Shown here piece by piece: positions 7,900 through 17,539 of a stretch of 64,000 nt of DNA. The DNA comes from Humidesulfovibrio mexicanus. GTDB lineage: Bacteria; Desulfobacterota; Desulfovibrionia; Desulfovibrionales; Desulfovibrionaceae. The translations under genes and the position numbers were made by a program. Position 1 is the first letter of the stretch; the number at the start of each line of letters is the position of its first letter. Under the pieces are notes generated by a model, which was given only the letters and a program-made list of their open reading frames with translations, was not told the DNA's origin and searched no databases. The stretch spans positions 124,001 to 188,000 of the forward strand of contig NZ_FZOC01000003.1 in assembly GCF_900188225.1 (NCBI RefSeq), in the 5' to 3' direction.

Positions 7900-8062
7900 G
7901 GGGTCCTCCTTGGTGTGCTTCCCGGCAAGGCCGGAAAAAAGGTTCCTGTTTCCCCTCCCGGGGTCCCCCAGGAGTCGACTTGTTACGTATAGCAAATGGC
8001 GTTCCACCGCGTCCACCCTTTGCGCCGGGCTTTTTGGGTGGGGATTGAAAAAATGAATGGAA

Positions 8063-9304
8063 TTATTTGATCCCGCTCATGGAATTCTGCATCAGCTCCA
8101 CCAGCGGCAGGAAAATGGCCAGGGCGAAGAAGCCCACCACCCCGGTCAAGCCTGCCACCAGCACAGGGCCCAGGAGCTCGCTCATCTTGCTCACGGCGTA
8201 CTCCACCTCGTAGTCGTAGTGCTTGGCCGCCTCCTTGAGCATTTCCTCCAGGTTGCCGGTCTCCTCGCCGATGGTGATCATGGAGACCATCATGGGCGTG
8301 AAGGAGGGGCAGCCGCGCAAAGGGGCGGAAAGACCGCGGCCCTGCTCCAGCTTGTCGCGCAGGTTTTTGAAATCGCGGGCGATGTAGGCGTTGCCTATGG
8401 TGCCGGTGAGGATGTCCATGGCCTCCAGCACGGTGATGCCGCTGGCCTGCAGTATGGCGAAGATGCTGGCGAAGCGGGCCATGGCGGCCTTCTTGAACAC
8501 GGGGCCCAGGATGGGCAGGCGCAGGAAGAAGCCGTCGCGGGCGATTTTCCCGGCCTCGGTGCGGAAGTAGGCGGAGAGGCCGAACACGAGGCCGCCCAAG
8601 GCGACCAGGCCCAGGTGCCAGAAGTTCGTCAGCAGGTCGTAGAGCCCCAGGCACACGCGTGTGGGCAGCGGCAGGGCGATGCCCGCCTTGGCGAACATCT
8701 CCACGAAGTGCGGCAGCACGAAGAGGATGAGGATGAAGAAGGCGGCCACCAGGGCCACCACCACCACCATGGGATAGGTGAGCGCGCTCTTGATGTCCTT
8801 TTTGACCTTGAACTCGTGCTCCACGATGTAGATGAGGCGCTCCAGCACCTCGGTGAGCGTGCCGCTGATCTCGCCTGCGCGGATCATGTTGCAGTAGAGC
8901 TCGGAGAAGACGCCCCGATGCTTGGCGAAGGCCCGCGAGAGGGTGGCCCCGCTTTTGATGTCCGCGCCGATGCTGATGATGGCGGCCTTGAGGCGCGGGT
9001 TTTCGGTCTGGTTCTGCAGCACGTCCATGGATTGCAGCACGGGTATGCCCGCGTTGAGCATGGTCCGAAGCTGCTTGGTGAACAGGATCAGGTCCTGCGG
9101 CTTGATCGACTGCATCCGGTTGGAAAGCGCCGTCAAGAAACCGTCGGCCGATGCGCCGTCCTGGCCCTTGGTTTCGGAAACAGCGGTGGGGATGAGCCCG
9201 CGCGCGGCCAGCATGTCCTGGGCGGCCTCCGGACTTTGCGCCTCCACAACGCCCTTGGCGTTCTTGCCGTCGCCGTCCAGGGCCGTGTATTTGTAGAAGG
9301 GCAT
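8063..9304 (-). CDS. Type II secretion/type IV pilus inner-membrane protein F (PilC/GspF)
   Basis: 413 residues with two repeated T2SSF domains. Three membrane helices lie near residues 168-200, 217-245 and 378-405. Signature segments include FTKQLRTMLNAGIPVLQSM and GEETGNLEEMLKEAA. It is the polytopic platform protein that works with the assembly ATPase, whose gene lies 11 bases upstream. The N-terminus FYKYTALDGDG is typical of the family. In this locus it belongs to an MSHA-like pilus or secretion machine; sequence alone does not separate the two uses. Confidence 0.92.
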   Translation of the reverse strand: MPFYKYTALDGDGKNAKGVVEAQSPEAAQDMLAARGLIPTAVSETKGQDGASADGFLTALSNRMQSIKPQDLILFTKQLRTMLNAGIPVLQSMDVLQNQTENPRLKAAIISIGADIKSGATLSRAFAKHRGVFSELYCNMIRAGEISGTLTEVLERLIYIVEHEFKVKKDIKSALTYPMVVVVALVAAFFILILFVLPHFVEMFAKAGIALPLPTRVCLGLYDLLTNFWHLGLVALGGLVFGLSAYFRTEAGKIARDGFFLRLPILGPVFKKAAMARFASIFAILQASGITVLEAMDILTGTIGNAYIARDFKNLRDKLEQGRGLSAPLRGCPSFTPMMVSMITIGEETGNLEEMLKEAAKHYDYEVEYAVSKMSELLGPVLVAGLTGVVGFFALAIFLPLVELMQNSMSGIK

Positions 9305-9315
9305 GGGTCGGCTCC

Positions 9316-11031
9316 CTAGATCATCACCGCGCTGGCGGCTTCTTCCAGGGTGGTGAGCCCGCGCGCAACCTTGGCCAGGGCGTCGGCCTTGAGGGTGCGC
9401 ATGGTGCGCGTCTGTACGCAGGCCTTGGCGATGTCCTTGGCCGTGGCCCCGCGCATGATCATGTCCTGCACCAGTTCGTTCACCGGCAGCACCTCGTAGA
9501 TGGCCATGCGGCCGGAGAAGCCGGTCTGGTGGCAGGTGCGGCAGCCCGCGCCGCGCTGGAAGCTGAAGCGGGACAGCATTTCCTCGCGGATGCCGAAGGC
9601 CGCGAGCAGTTCCTTTTTGGGCGTGTAGGGTTCCGAGCAGTGGGGGCAGTTCTTGCGCAGCAGGCGCTGGCTGATGGAGGCCAGGAGCACCGTGGACACC
9701 AGGTAGGGCTGTATGCCCATCTCTATGAGGCGGGTGATGGCGGTGGCCGCGTCGTTGGTGTGCAGGGTGGTGAGCACGCGGTGGCCGGTCAAACCCGCCT
9801 GCACGGCGATCTCCGCGGTTTCGGCGTCGCGCACCTCGCCCACCAGGATCACGTCCGGGTCCTGGCGCAAAATGCTGCGCAGGCCCGAGGCGAAGGTCAT
9901 GCCGGCCTTCCGGTTCAGCTGCACCTGGCGCACCGTGGGCACCCGGTACTCAACGGGGTCTTCCAGGGTCACGATGTTGATGTCGGGCGTATTGATGTGC
10001 TTCAAGAGCGCGTAGAGGGTGGTGCTTTTTCCGCTGCCCGTGGGGCCCGCAGCCACAATGAGCCCGTAAGGCTTGGTCGCGGCGGACTCAACCTTGGCGC
10101 GGTCCTGGGCGGTGAGGCCCAATTCGCCGAGGCTCAGGCCGTGGGCGTTGCGCTCCAGCAGGCGCAGCACGATGTTTTCGCCGTGCACCGTGGGCAGGGA
10201 GGACGCGCGCACGTTGAATTCCCTGCGCTGGGTGACGAAGGTGAAGCGGCCGTCCTGCGGAATCTTGGACACGGAGATGTCCATGTTGGCCATGATCTTG
10301 AGGCGCGAGACCAGGGGCAGGAAGCTGGCCTTGGGCGGGGCGGGGATCATGCGCAGCTTGCCGTCCACGCGGAAGCGCAGCTGTATGCTGTCTTTTTCCG
10401 GGCTGATGTGCACGTCGCTGGCGTGCTCGCGCACGGCCTGGCCCAGGATGGAGTTGACCATGCGGATGACCGGCGCCTGCGAGGCCTGGTCCTGCAGGGC
10501 GTCGATGGCGATGTCTTCCTTTTCCTCGCCGCCCACCTGGGTGGTGATGTCGGAGTCGTCCTCGGCGATGCCGCCGAAGAGGTCCTTGCCCGCCTCGCCC
10601 CGGCCATAGATGGCGCTGAACAGCAGCTCGAAGTCGTTTTCCGAGCAGATGACCGGCTCCGCCTCCAGGTTGGTGGCGATCTCCACCGCGTCCAGGGCGT
10701 TGATGTCCATGGGGTCGGTCATGGCGATGAGCAGCAGATGCCCGCGCCTGGACAAGGGCGCCAGCCGGTGCTTCTGCGCCAGCTCCTCCGGCAGGAGGGT
10801 GTCGATGCGGTCCTCGTAGGGGTGCTTGTCCGGGGTGTAGCGCTCGATGCGCAGCTGCTTGCTCACCGAGTCGATGATGACGTTCTCTTTGAGAATGCCG
10901 GACTGCACGAGATACTGCCCGAGCTTCAGTCCGGATTTTTTCTGCCCGGACAGCGCGGTTTGCAGCTGGGCTTCGGTCAGCGCCCCGGTCTCGATGAGCA
11001 GCTCGCCCAGACGTTTGCGTTCGCGTTTCAT
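9316..11031 (-). CDS. Pilus assembly/type II secretion ATPase (PilB/GspE)
   Basis: 571 residues. An N-terminal MshEN-like domain (residues 5-140) begins with [20 protein letters not shown] and may bind cyclic di-GMP as in MshE, which is inference. The ATPase core has Walker A GPTGSGKST (329-337), an acidic box near 356, Walker B VILVGE (394-399) and a His box around THLHT-type sequence at 421-425. A tetracysteine zinc site is C462, C465, C497, C500. It powers polymerisation of the prepilins encoded downstream. It follows the ExeA-like gene by 16 bases. Confidence 0.93.
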   Translation of the reverse strand: MKRERKRLGELLIETGALTEAQLQTALSGQKKSGLKLGQYLVQSGILKENVIIDSVSKQLRIERYTPDKHPYEDRIDTLLPEELAQKHRLAPLSRRGHLLLIAMTDPMDINALDAVEIATNLEAEPVICSENDFELLFSAIYGRGEAGKDLFGGIAEDDSDITTQVGGEEKEDIAIDALQDQASQAPVIRMVNSILGQAVREHASDVHISPEKDSIQLRFRVDGKLRMIPAPPKASFLPLVSRLKIMANMDISVSKIPQDGRFTFVTQRREFNVRASSLPTVHGENIVLRLLERNAHGLSLGELGLTAQDRAKVESAATKPYGLIVAAGPTGSGKSTTLYALLKHINTPDINIVTLEDPVEYRVPTVRQVQLNRKAGMTFASGLRSILRQDPDVILVGEVRDAETAEIAVQAGLTGHRVLTTLHTNDAATAITRLIEMGIQPYLVSTVLLASISQRLLRKNCPHCSEPYTPKKELLAAFGIREEMLSRFSFQRGAGCRTCHQTGFSGRMAIYEVLPVNELVQDMIMRGATAKDIAKACVQTRTMRTLKADALAKVARGLTTLEEAASAVMI

Positions 11032-11047
11032 GCCGCGTCCTCGGGGC

Positions 11048-12364
11048 CTAGGGCCTATCCACGTCGCCGGTCGCGGGCCGGGCCAGGCCGGTAAGCGCCT
11101 CCGGGCCGAGGGAGGCCTGCTGCGAGGACCAGTGGGTCACGGGTGCGGGCTCCGGGGCCGTGCGGCGGGCCGGAGCCGGGCGCTCGGCTGCGTTTTCCCG
11201 GCCTGCGTCCGCCTGGCCGGCCTCGGGCTGGAAAGGCCGGAATTCCACGGCCTTGCGCATGGAGGGTCCGCTGTCGCGCGGGGGCAGCAGGGACACGCCC
11301 GCATTGGGCCGGGCTCCGGGCTCCTGGGCGTTGGTTTCGTCGTCGCCCAGGCGCAGGCCAGCGGTGGAGATGCCCGGCGAGGCGTCCACGGCCGGGGCCA
11401 GGGCCGGAGATGTGGCGGGGGCGCTTTCGGTGCGGGCCTGCGCGGCGCGCATCACCGGGCCTTGGGCGTCCAGAGAAAGCCACAGGCCGCCCAGAGCCAG
11501 GCACAGGGCGGCCAGCCCGGCCAGGGCCAGGCGGCGGCGCGGCGTCGGGGACGGCCCGGAGCGCAGGGCGTGCAGGACCTCGGCCAGGCCCACGCGCGCC
11601 CGTCCGCGCACAAGGGTCTCCAGCATGGCCAGGTGGCACAGGCGCAGGGTCTTGCGCGGGGAGCCCCCGGAGGCCAGGTGCACGGCCAGCCCGGCCATGG
11701 GGGTGAAGCGCACCGCCGGGGCCGCGTCTCCGGCGGCCACGGCCAGTCGGTGCTCGATCATGGCCACGGTCTCGCGGGCGGACAGGGGCTTGAGCCTGCG
11801 GCGCACGTTGATGCGGTCGGCCAGGTTGGGCATGGCGTCGATGACGGGCTCCAGCTCGCGCTGGCCGAACAGGACGATTTGCAGCAGCTTGGCGGTGTTC
11901 GTTTCATAGTTCAGCATCTCGCGCAGGATCTCCAGGTTTTCCGGCGCGATTTTCTGTCCTTCGTCGATGATGAGCACCACCAGGCGCTTTTCCACCAGCC
12001 CCAGGCGGAACAATTGCTGCTTGAGGGTCTCCTTGAGGGCCCACAGGCCCATGCCCGTGTCCGGGCTGCGGCCCGTCACGCTGGCCAGAATCACCTGAAG
12101 GAACTCCTCGCTGGAGTCGAAGTGCGGGTCCAGCAGCAGGTGGACATCGGCGTCCTGGTCCTCGGCAAAGGCGCGCAAGAGGCTGCGGCACAGGGTGGTC
12201 TTGCCGGTGCCGATGTCGCCGGTGACGAGGTTGAGGCCCCGGCGCAGGCGCAGGGAGATTTCCAGCTCCTGCAGGCAGGTGGCGTGCTGGCGCGTGCCCA
12301 GCAGAAAGCCGGGGTCCGGCGAGTTGGAGAAGGGCTCGCGCTCGAAGCCGGCGTAGTGGCTCAT
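11048..12364 (-). CDS. ExeA/MshM-like AAA ATPase with membrane anchor
   Basis: 438 residues from ATG 12364, which overlaps the secretin stop as ATGA. Walker A is GDIGTGKTT (49-57), Walker B LVVLIIDEGQ (128-137). A single membrane helix at 279-297 separates the cytoplasmic ATPase from a Pro/Ala-rich periplasmic tail of about 140 residues. The architecture matches GspA/ExeA and MshM proteins that help insert or position the secretin through peptidoglycan; here no obvious peptidoglycan-binding motif is seen in the tail. A longer in-frame reading further upstream is antisense noise over the secretin gene. Confidence 0.88.
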   Translation of the reverse strand: MSHYAGFEREPFSNSPDPGFLLGTRQHATCLQELEISLRLRRGLNLVTGDIGTGKTTLCRSLLRAFAEDQDADVHLLLDPHFDSSEEFLQVILASVTGRSPDTGMGLWALKETLKQQLFRLGLVEKRLVVLIIDEGQKIAPENLEILREMLNYETNTAKLLQIVLFGQRELEPVIDAMPNLADRINVRRRLKPLSARETVAMIEHRLAVAAGDAAPAVRFTPMAGLAVHLASGGSPRKTLRLCHLAMLETLVRGRARVGLAEVLHALRSGPSPTPRRRLALAGLAALCLALGGLWLSLDAQGPVMRAAQARTESAPATSPALAPAVDASPGISTAGLRLGDDETNAQEPGARPNAGVSLLPPRDSGPSMRKAVEFRPFQPEAGQADAGRENAAERPAPARRTAPEPAPVTHWSSQQASLGPEALTGLARPATGDVDRP

Positions 12365-14223
12365 GCTGGGCCTCCGTTGCGCAGGCGTTGCGGCAGCGCG
12401 CAGGGCTGCGCCGGGAGGGCGAAGCACCGCTGCGCTGCTGTATGCTTCGCCGCGGCGGCCAGGGCCGTTTTGGGCGGCGCGGCCGCCAGGGCTGGCGCGG
12501 TCGGCTCGGGGGCGCAGGAGCGCTCCAAGGTTTGGCCATCCCTGGTCGGGGCGGACGGGCCGCCGCCGTCCTCCTTGGCCTTCTTCGCGTCCTTCAGCTC
12601 CCGCTCCAGTTCTTCGTAGCTCTTCTGCCGCTCGTTCTCCTTCCAGTCGGCCAGCACCGTGGGGGTGATGAAGATCATGAACTCGTCCTTGAGGTCGTCC
12701 TTGTACTGGCTCTTTGCGGCCCAGCCCAGTCCGGGAATGTCCATGACGCCGGGGATGCCCGCCTCGTTGAGCTGCTTGCGCAGCTTGGACAGGCCGGAGA
12801 TGACCACGGTCTCGCCGTTTCTGGCGATGAGGGTGGTCTCGGTCTTCTTTTTGACGATGTACGGGTTGCCCGACACGGTGCGCGAGGTGTCCACCTCGTC
12901 CTTCTGCACCAGGATGGTGAGCTTGATGAACTCGTCGTCGATGATGTGCGGGGTGATCTCCAGGCGCAGCACGGCGTCCTGGAAGCTTACGGAATAGGTG
13001 ATGTCCGTGCCGGTGCCGGTGGAGGTCTGGTAGGGCACGCGCTCGCCGGACTCGGTGTAGGCCTTCTGGTTGTCCATGGTGGAGATGGACGGGCTTGAAA
13101 TGATGTTCAGCTTGTTCTCCGTGGCCAGGGCCTGCAGCTGGGCCTCCAGGATGCTGCCGCCCACCTTGCCGAAGGTCATGTCCAGGGCCATGCCCGTGCC
13201 GCTGCTTTTCACCGTGCTGGCGGGGAAGTTGAGGCCCCACGGCCCCTGGGTGCCGGTGCCGATGATGGGCGTTGTGGTGGTGCTGGTGCTGCCCCCTGTG
13301 GTGCTGGTGCTGGTGAGGGAGCTGCCGCCGGATATGCCGAGGCTGTTGCCCGAGCGCACGCGGCCGGAGTAGTTGCCGCCCCACATGATGCCCAGGTCGC
13401 GTGCCACTTCCTTGGTGGTCTCCACGATGTGCGCCTTGAGCTTGATCTGGGCGCGGGGGGAGTCGAGCCTGGAAAGCAGGCGGGTGACCTTGCGGATGTC
13501 CTCGTCCACGCTCTGGATGATCAGGGAGTTGGTGAGCTCGTCCACCTCCACGCTGCCCAGGGGCTTGCCGTCCTTGTCCTTGGTGAGGGTCTTCTCCAGG
13601 GTGGGCTTGAGGAGCTTGGCGTCGGCGAAACGCACCTTGGCCACGGTGGTGGAGAGCGGCTCCTCCTTGAAGCGCATGTTGCGCTGCAGGTGGGCGCTTT
13701 TCCTCGCGGCTTCCAGCTCGATGTTGGTCTTGAGGTCGGCGAGGGACATGACGCGGATGGTGGCGCCGTCGAAGGTGTAGGTGAGGTTGTTGGAGCTGAG
13801 GATGCCGGTGAAGACCTCGTCCCAGGGCCGGTCCACGATGTTCAGGTTCACCGTGCCGGTGACCCCGGGCGAGAGCACGATGCTTGTGCCCGCCGCGCGC
13901 GAGAGCGCCTGGAGCACGGCCATGATGTCGGCGTTGTGCATCCGCAGGCTGATGTGCGAGGCGGGCAGTTTTTTTCCGGCGGTCAGGAGGGCAGGGTCGG
14001 CCGGGGCCTTGTCGATGACCTGGGGCGGTTCGGTCACGGAGAAGTGTCCGCGCGGGGAATGCCCCTGGGATTGCTTCTCCATGGCCTTCCAGGTCTCGGC
14101 CATGTCCTCCACGGGGGTGGCTTCGGGCTGGGCCTTGGCGGCGCAGCCAGCGGCGCAGACGGCCAGCAGCAGGGCGAGAAGCGCTGCCGACAGCCGGAAG
14201 CGTGCGGTAGGCGTTCGTTTCAT
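12361..14223 (-). CDS. MshL/PilQ-type outer-membrane secretin (lipoprotein)
   Basis: 620 residues. A lipoprotein signal ends in AAGC with C27 as the lipidation site. An N-terminal STN/secretin-N region (about 90-260) precedes a Gly/Ser/Thr-rich loop (SLTSTSTTGG and neighbours) and the secretin barrel domain, which contains TVSGNPYIVKKKTETTLIAR and VVISGLSKLRK. This is the ring through which the pilus or substrate leaves. The last 60 residues are Ala/Pro-rich and variable. Its start overlaps the stop of the PilP-like gene, and its stop overlaps the ExeA-like start, so translation is likely coupled. Confidence 0.92.
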   Translation of the reverse strand: MKRTPTARFRLSAALLALLLAVCAAGCAAKAQPEATPVEDMAETWKAMEKQSQGHSPRGHFSVTEPPQVIDKAPADPALLTAGKKLPASHISLRMHNADIMAVLQALSRAAGTSIVLSPGVTGTVNLNIVDRPWDEVFTGILSSNNLTYTFDGATIRVMSLADLKTNIELEAARKSAHLQRNMRFKEEPLSTTVAKVRFADAKLLKPTLEKTLTKDKDGKPLGSVEVDELTNSLIIQSVDEDIRKVTRLLSRLDSPRAQIKLKAHIVETTKEVARDLGIMWGGNYSGRVRSGNSLGISGGSSLTSTSTTGGSTSTTTTPIIGTGTQGPWGLNFPASTVKSSGTGMALDMTFGKVGGSILEAQLQALATENKLNIISSPSISTMDNQKAYTESGERVPYQTSTGTGTDITYSVSFQDAVLRLEITPHIIDDEFIKLTILVQKDEVDTSRTVSGNPYIVKKKTETTLIARNGETVVISGLSKLRKQLNEAGIPGVMDIPGLGWAAKSQYKDDLKDEFMIFITPTVLADWKENERQKSYEELERELKDAKKAKEDGGGPSAPTRDGQTLERSCAPEPTAPALAAAPPKTALAAAAKHTAAQRCFALPAQPCALPQRLRNGGPA

Positions 14224-14750
14224 CGTCTTTTGACCACCCGTATGCGGATCTTGTCCGTGTCGTCCTCCACCAGGGGAACGCGCCGCGTAAATTTGCGCCC
14301 CGAGGAGCCATCCGTTCGCTCCAGAAGCACGCTGGCCTTGTCTATGGCCTGGACACGGTAGCCGCCCTCGGCCAGTTCGTCGCCCTGGGCGTATTCCACG
14401 CCGTTGATGACGGCCAGCAGTTTTTGGCCGATCTTGATATACCCGGAGTACACGAACTCCGTTCCGCCTCCGGCCTCGGCCTCGTCCTGCGAGAGGGAGT
14501 CCTGCCCGCCGTAGAAGGGGTCCAGGGCGGCGGCGTCGGTCAGCAGGGCGATGCGATAGGCCTGGGGAGGCGCAAGCTTGGCCTTTTCCAGCTTGGCCAG
14601 TATTTCGTCGGGCCGTGGGGCGGCGGCCTGTTCCTGGCCGACAGCGCCAGCTGGCGCATCGGGCGTGTCCGGGCCGGAGAAGTGCAGTGCCCCGGCCACG
14701 GCCATAGTGGCCGCAAGGACGCCCAGCATCAGTTTTTCGCGTTTCTCCAT
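14220..14750 (-). CDS. PilP/GspC-like pilus assembly protein
   Basis: 176 residues with one N-terminal membrane helix (about 7-23) and a periplasmic part. The C-terminal segment FVYSGYIKIGQKLLAVINGV followed by YRVQAIDKASVLLER is a short beta domain of the PilP/GspC homology-region type, which contacts the secretin periplasmic domains. Position between PilO-like and secretin genes is the standard order pilM-N-O-P-Q. Start ATG 14750, 36 bases after the PilO-like stop; its end overlaps the secretin start. The family assignment rests on both position and fold pattern. Confidence 0.75.
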   Translation of the reverse strand: MEKREKLMLGVLAATMAVAGALHFSGPDTPDAPAGAVGQEQAAAPRPDEILAKLEKAKLAPPQAYRIALLTDAAALDPFYGGQDSLSQDEAEAGGGTEFVYSGYIKIGQKLLAVINGVEYAQGDELAEGGYRVQAIDKASVLLERTDGSSGRKFTRRVPLVEDDTDKIRIRVVKRR

Positions 14751-14786
14751 ACCCTGGCCAAGCCGCTCCCTGTAACAGTTCCGGCG

Positions 14787-15341
14787 CTAGGCCCCAAGGG
14801 CCACGCGCAGCTGCACAAACATTTCGATCCGTCCGTCAACCGCGCGCAACTCCACCTTTTCGACGCGCGAAAGGCTCGCCATGCGGCCAAGCTCCACAAG
14901 AAAGGCCCGTGCCTGCGCCAGCTCGCCGCTGAACACCCCCTGGGCCTGGATGCTGCCGGGATCCTGGGCCATGCTGGAGGCGTCCAGGCTCACGTCCAGG
15001 GGCTCCAGGCCGACGGCCCGGGCCATGTGGCCCAGCTGCTCGGTGACGAGATAGGCCTCGGCCCTGGCGATGGGTTCGGCCTTCAACGGCAGGAGCGCCT
15101 CCACCGTGGCGTTGTGCGCCTCCGCCCCCAGCCCGGCCAGTATCGGGGCCAGCTTTTGCTGCCGCTCCAGCCGGGCCTTCTGCTCCGCGACCTCGCGGTC
15201 CAGCCTGCGGCCTTCCACATAGGGCTGCACGGCGAGCAGATACGCCGCGGCGGCCAGCAGAAGCACGCCCACGCCCACGCGCAGGCCCAACTGGCGCATT
15301 TGCGGGGTGAGCTTCAGTTCCGTTTTCAGCGACAGGGGCAT
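14787..15341 (-). CDS. PilO/MshJ-like pilus alignment protein
   Basis: 184 residues. One membrane helix at about 19-37 is followed by a coiled-coil segment (EGRRLDREVAEQKARLERQQ) and a ferredoxin-like periplasmic domain, the plan of PilO, GspM and MshJ. Its ATG shares bases with the TGA of the PilM-PilN fusion (TGATG), indicating coupled translation. It should dimerise with the PilN part to connect the cytoplasmic PilM ring to PilP and the secretin. Sequence in the periplasmic domain is not diagnostic, so gene order carries much of the call. Confidence 0.78.
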   Translation of the reverse strand: MPLSLKTELKLTPQMRQLGLRVGVGVLLLAAAAYLLAVQPYVEGRRLDREVAEQKARLERQQKLAPILAGLGAEAHNATVEALLPLKAEPIARAEAYLVTEQLGHMARAVGLEPLDVSLDASSMAQDPGSIQAQGVFSGELAQARAFLVELGRMASLSRVEKVELRAVDGRIEMFVQLRVALGA

Positions 15342-17539
15342 CAGCGCACCCCCATGTGCATGACGAAGAACAGCACGGTTTCGCCCGAGCCCAGCTCGCG
15401 CAGGCCGGATTCCTTGACCACGGGCATGTGCAGCATGGGCGAGCCCTGCAACCCGATGACGAAGCGCGAGAGGGCGGCGTCGAGGTCCTGGCGTTCGCCC
15501 ATGACCACGCCCTCAATGGCCAGGGCGCCTTGCGCGGAAGGCTGACCCGGCTGTTGGCCCGCTTGCGGGGCGGCCCCGGGTTTCGCCGCCGCGCCGGGTT
15601 GGCCGCCCCCCCCCGTGGCGGGATAGTCCACCGTGAGGGAGAGCAGGCGGACGTTTTCCGGCACGCGGCGGCCCATTTCGGCCACGGCTGAGAGGGCCAG
15701 CAGGCGCTGGTCCACCAGGCGCAGGCCCTCCTGCCGGAGCATGAACGTCGCGGCGCGCTGGCTTACGGCGCTGTCGTCGGCCAGCGGCCCCAAGGCGGCG
15801 GACTGGGTCTTGAGCTCCTCAAGCTGGGCGCGCCGGGAGGCGTTGGCCCGTTCCAGCATGGCCCCCCCCGCGCCGATGAGGATCATGATTCCGGCCAGCC
15901 CCAGGATGATGCAGCGCGTGACGAAATTTTTGGCATCCTGCGCCGTGCGGACCGTGTAGTTGGCGATGAGGTTGATGCCCCGTCCGGGTTGGGCAAGGGC
16001 GGCGGCCAGGGCAGGGGCCATGGCCATGCGGTCTCCTGGGGAGGACCTCGCTCCCTCGGCGCGGAGGATGGCCAAGGGGTCGAAAACCTGGGGCTGGAAG
16101 CCCAGCTGCCCGGCCAGGGCCTCGGCCAGCGCGGGGCAGGCGAAAATCTCGCCGCTCAAGTGCAGGGCGTCGCAGCGCCGCTGCTGGCTGCCCGCATAGT
16201 ATTCCAGGGTGCGCTCCACCTGCCGGGCCAGCCGCTCTATGGCCGGTGCTATGGCGTCGAGCATGGCCTTGGGCGCAAGCAGGTGCTCCGGACCGGCCCA
16301 TGCGGGCTTGGGCGCGCCCAGCAGCACATGGCGCAGCAAATCCAGGGCCTGGGCGGGGTCGATGGGCTGGGGCGGCTCTTCCCGCGCGGAGTCCTTGGCT
16401 GCGGCGGTCCCGGCGGCGGCCAGCGCCTCGGGCAGTTGCAGCTCCAGCTCCGCCAGGGGGGCGGGCTTGGGCTTGGCCAGGGCCTGAAAGTGTTCGGCCA
16501 GCGCCTCGGCCATGCTTCCCGCCCCGGAACGGATGAAACGGCTGAACACGAGCCTGTCCGTGGTGTACAGGCCGATGGCGGAGAAATCCGGCTCCACGTG
16601 GATGTTGGCCGCGAGCTGATGCCCGGCGGGTGCTCCGGGCGCGCGGTACAGGGCCATGAAAGCGTTGGGGATGGCGGTTATCCCGGCCAGCGGCAACCCT
16701 GCCTGCTCGAAGGCTTCGCGCAGACGGTCCACATCGGCCTTGCGGGCCAGGCAGGTGAGCGCCTCCAGGCGCGCACCGCCCTGCGACGGCCCAAGGGGCG
16801 CATAATCAAGGGCATAGTCCGTATCGGCGAACTTCTTTTCTTTTTGCAGGGTCCAGTATACGGCGGCGTCCAGCTTGGCCCCGGAGAGCTTGGGCACGGC
16901 CAGCACGTTCAGGTCCTGGTCCGAGGAGCGCAGCACGGTCCAGATGTCCGCGCTGGAGGGGGCGACGCCCAGGGCCTCCAGCCCGGAGCGCAGCAGGAGC
17001 CCGAAGCCTTTTTCGCCGGGGGCCTGGTCCGGGCCCATGGGCAGGCGCACCGTGGCCAGCACGTCGCCGCCCGGTCGGCGCACCGCCGCCATGCACAGGC
17101 TTGTGCCGTTGATGCTGACCCCGACGCCGTGAGGCTTGCCGCCGCTTAAGCGCAACTGGCGGCTCCAGAGTGGGGTGCGCCTGCGTTCGGGTGGCGCGGC
17201 GGGCGGGACAGGAGCGGCCGCACCCTTGGCCGATGGGGCCTCCGGGGCGGAAGGGGCCGCGGTTTCGGAGACGGCGCGTTCGGTCCGCGTCTGGGGCGAC
17301 GGCGCGTCGGTCTGGGCAGGGGCGGGGCCTTCTTGGGCGGAAGGCGCTGGCGCGCTCTTGGCGGCGTTGGCGCGGCGGGCCAGGCCGGGAACAAGCTCGC
17401 GCACGGAAATGGGGCGGGTCCAGATGGAACCGGTGCGCGCGGGCGGGGCCTCCCCGCCGGGAACGGACGGCGGGGTTTCTCCACTACGTATGGAGCGCAG
17501 CAGCTTATCCGTGGAGGTCAGGCGTTCCTTGAAATTCAC
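15341..17539 (-). CDS. PilM-PilN fusion protein of the pilus locus
   Basis: 732 residues from a GTG start. Residues 1-125 are a Pro/Ala-rich extension without evident fold. Residues 130-500 have the actin-like PilM plan (GVSINGTSLCM, DLNVLAVPKLSGAKLDAAVY, and an LSGEIFACPALAEAL nucleotide-site segment). A short linker leads to INLIANYT, one membrane helix (about 543-562), a coiled coil and a periplasmic PilN-like domain, interrupted by a Gly/Pro/Gln-rich linker near 641-670. PilM and PilN are usually separate interacting proteins; here they are covalently joined. First gene of the operon. Confidence 0.82.
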   Translation of the reverse strand: MNFKERLTSTDKLLRSIRSGETPPSVPGGEAPPARTGSIWTRPISVRELVPGLARRANAAKSAPAPSAQEGPAPAQTDAPSPQTRTERAVSETAAPSAPEAPSAKGAAAPVPPAAPPERRRTPLWSRQLRLSGGKPHGVGVSINGTSLCMAAVRRPGGDVLATVRLPMGPDQAPGEKGFGLLLRSGLEALGVAPSSADIWTVLRSSDQDLNVLAVPKLSGAKLDAAVYWTLQKEKKFADTDYALDYAPLGPSQGGARLEALTCLARKADVDRLREAFEQAGLPLAGITAIPNAFMALYRAPGAPAGHQLAANIHVEPDFSAIGLYTTDRLVFSRFIRSGAGSMAEALAEHFQALAKPKPAPLAELELQLPEALAAAGTAAAKDSAREEPPQPIDPAQALDLLRHVLLGAPKPAWAGPEHLLAPKAMLDAIAPAIERLARQVERTLEYYAGSQQRRCDALHLSGEIFACPALAEALAGQLGFQPQVFDPLAILRAEGARSSPGDRMAMAPALAAALAQPGRGINLIANYTVRTAQDAKNFVTRCIILGLAGIMILIGAGGAMLERANASRRAQLEELKTQSAALGPLADDSAVSQRAATFMLRQEGLRLVDQRLLALSAVAEMGRRVPENVRLLSLTVDYPATGGGGQPGAAAKPGAAPQAGQQPGQPSAQGALAIEGVVMGERQDLDAALSRFVIGLQGSPMLHMPVVKESGLRELGSGETVLFFVMHMGVR

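Noticed and set aside
11048-14311. Single 1087-residue protein across the secretin and ExeA-like genes
   Set aside because: Its first half is the wrong frame of the secretin; the real ExeA-like start with ATGA overlap lies at 12364.
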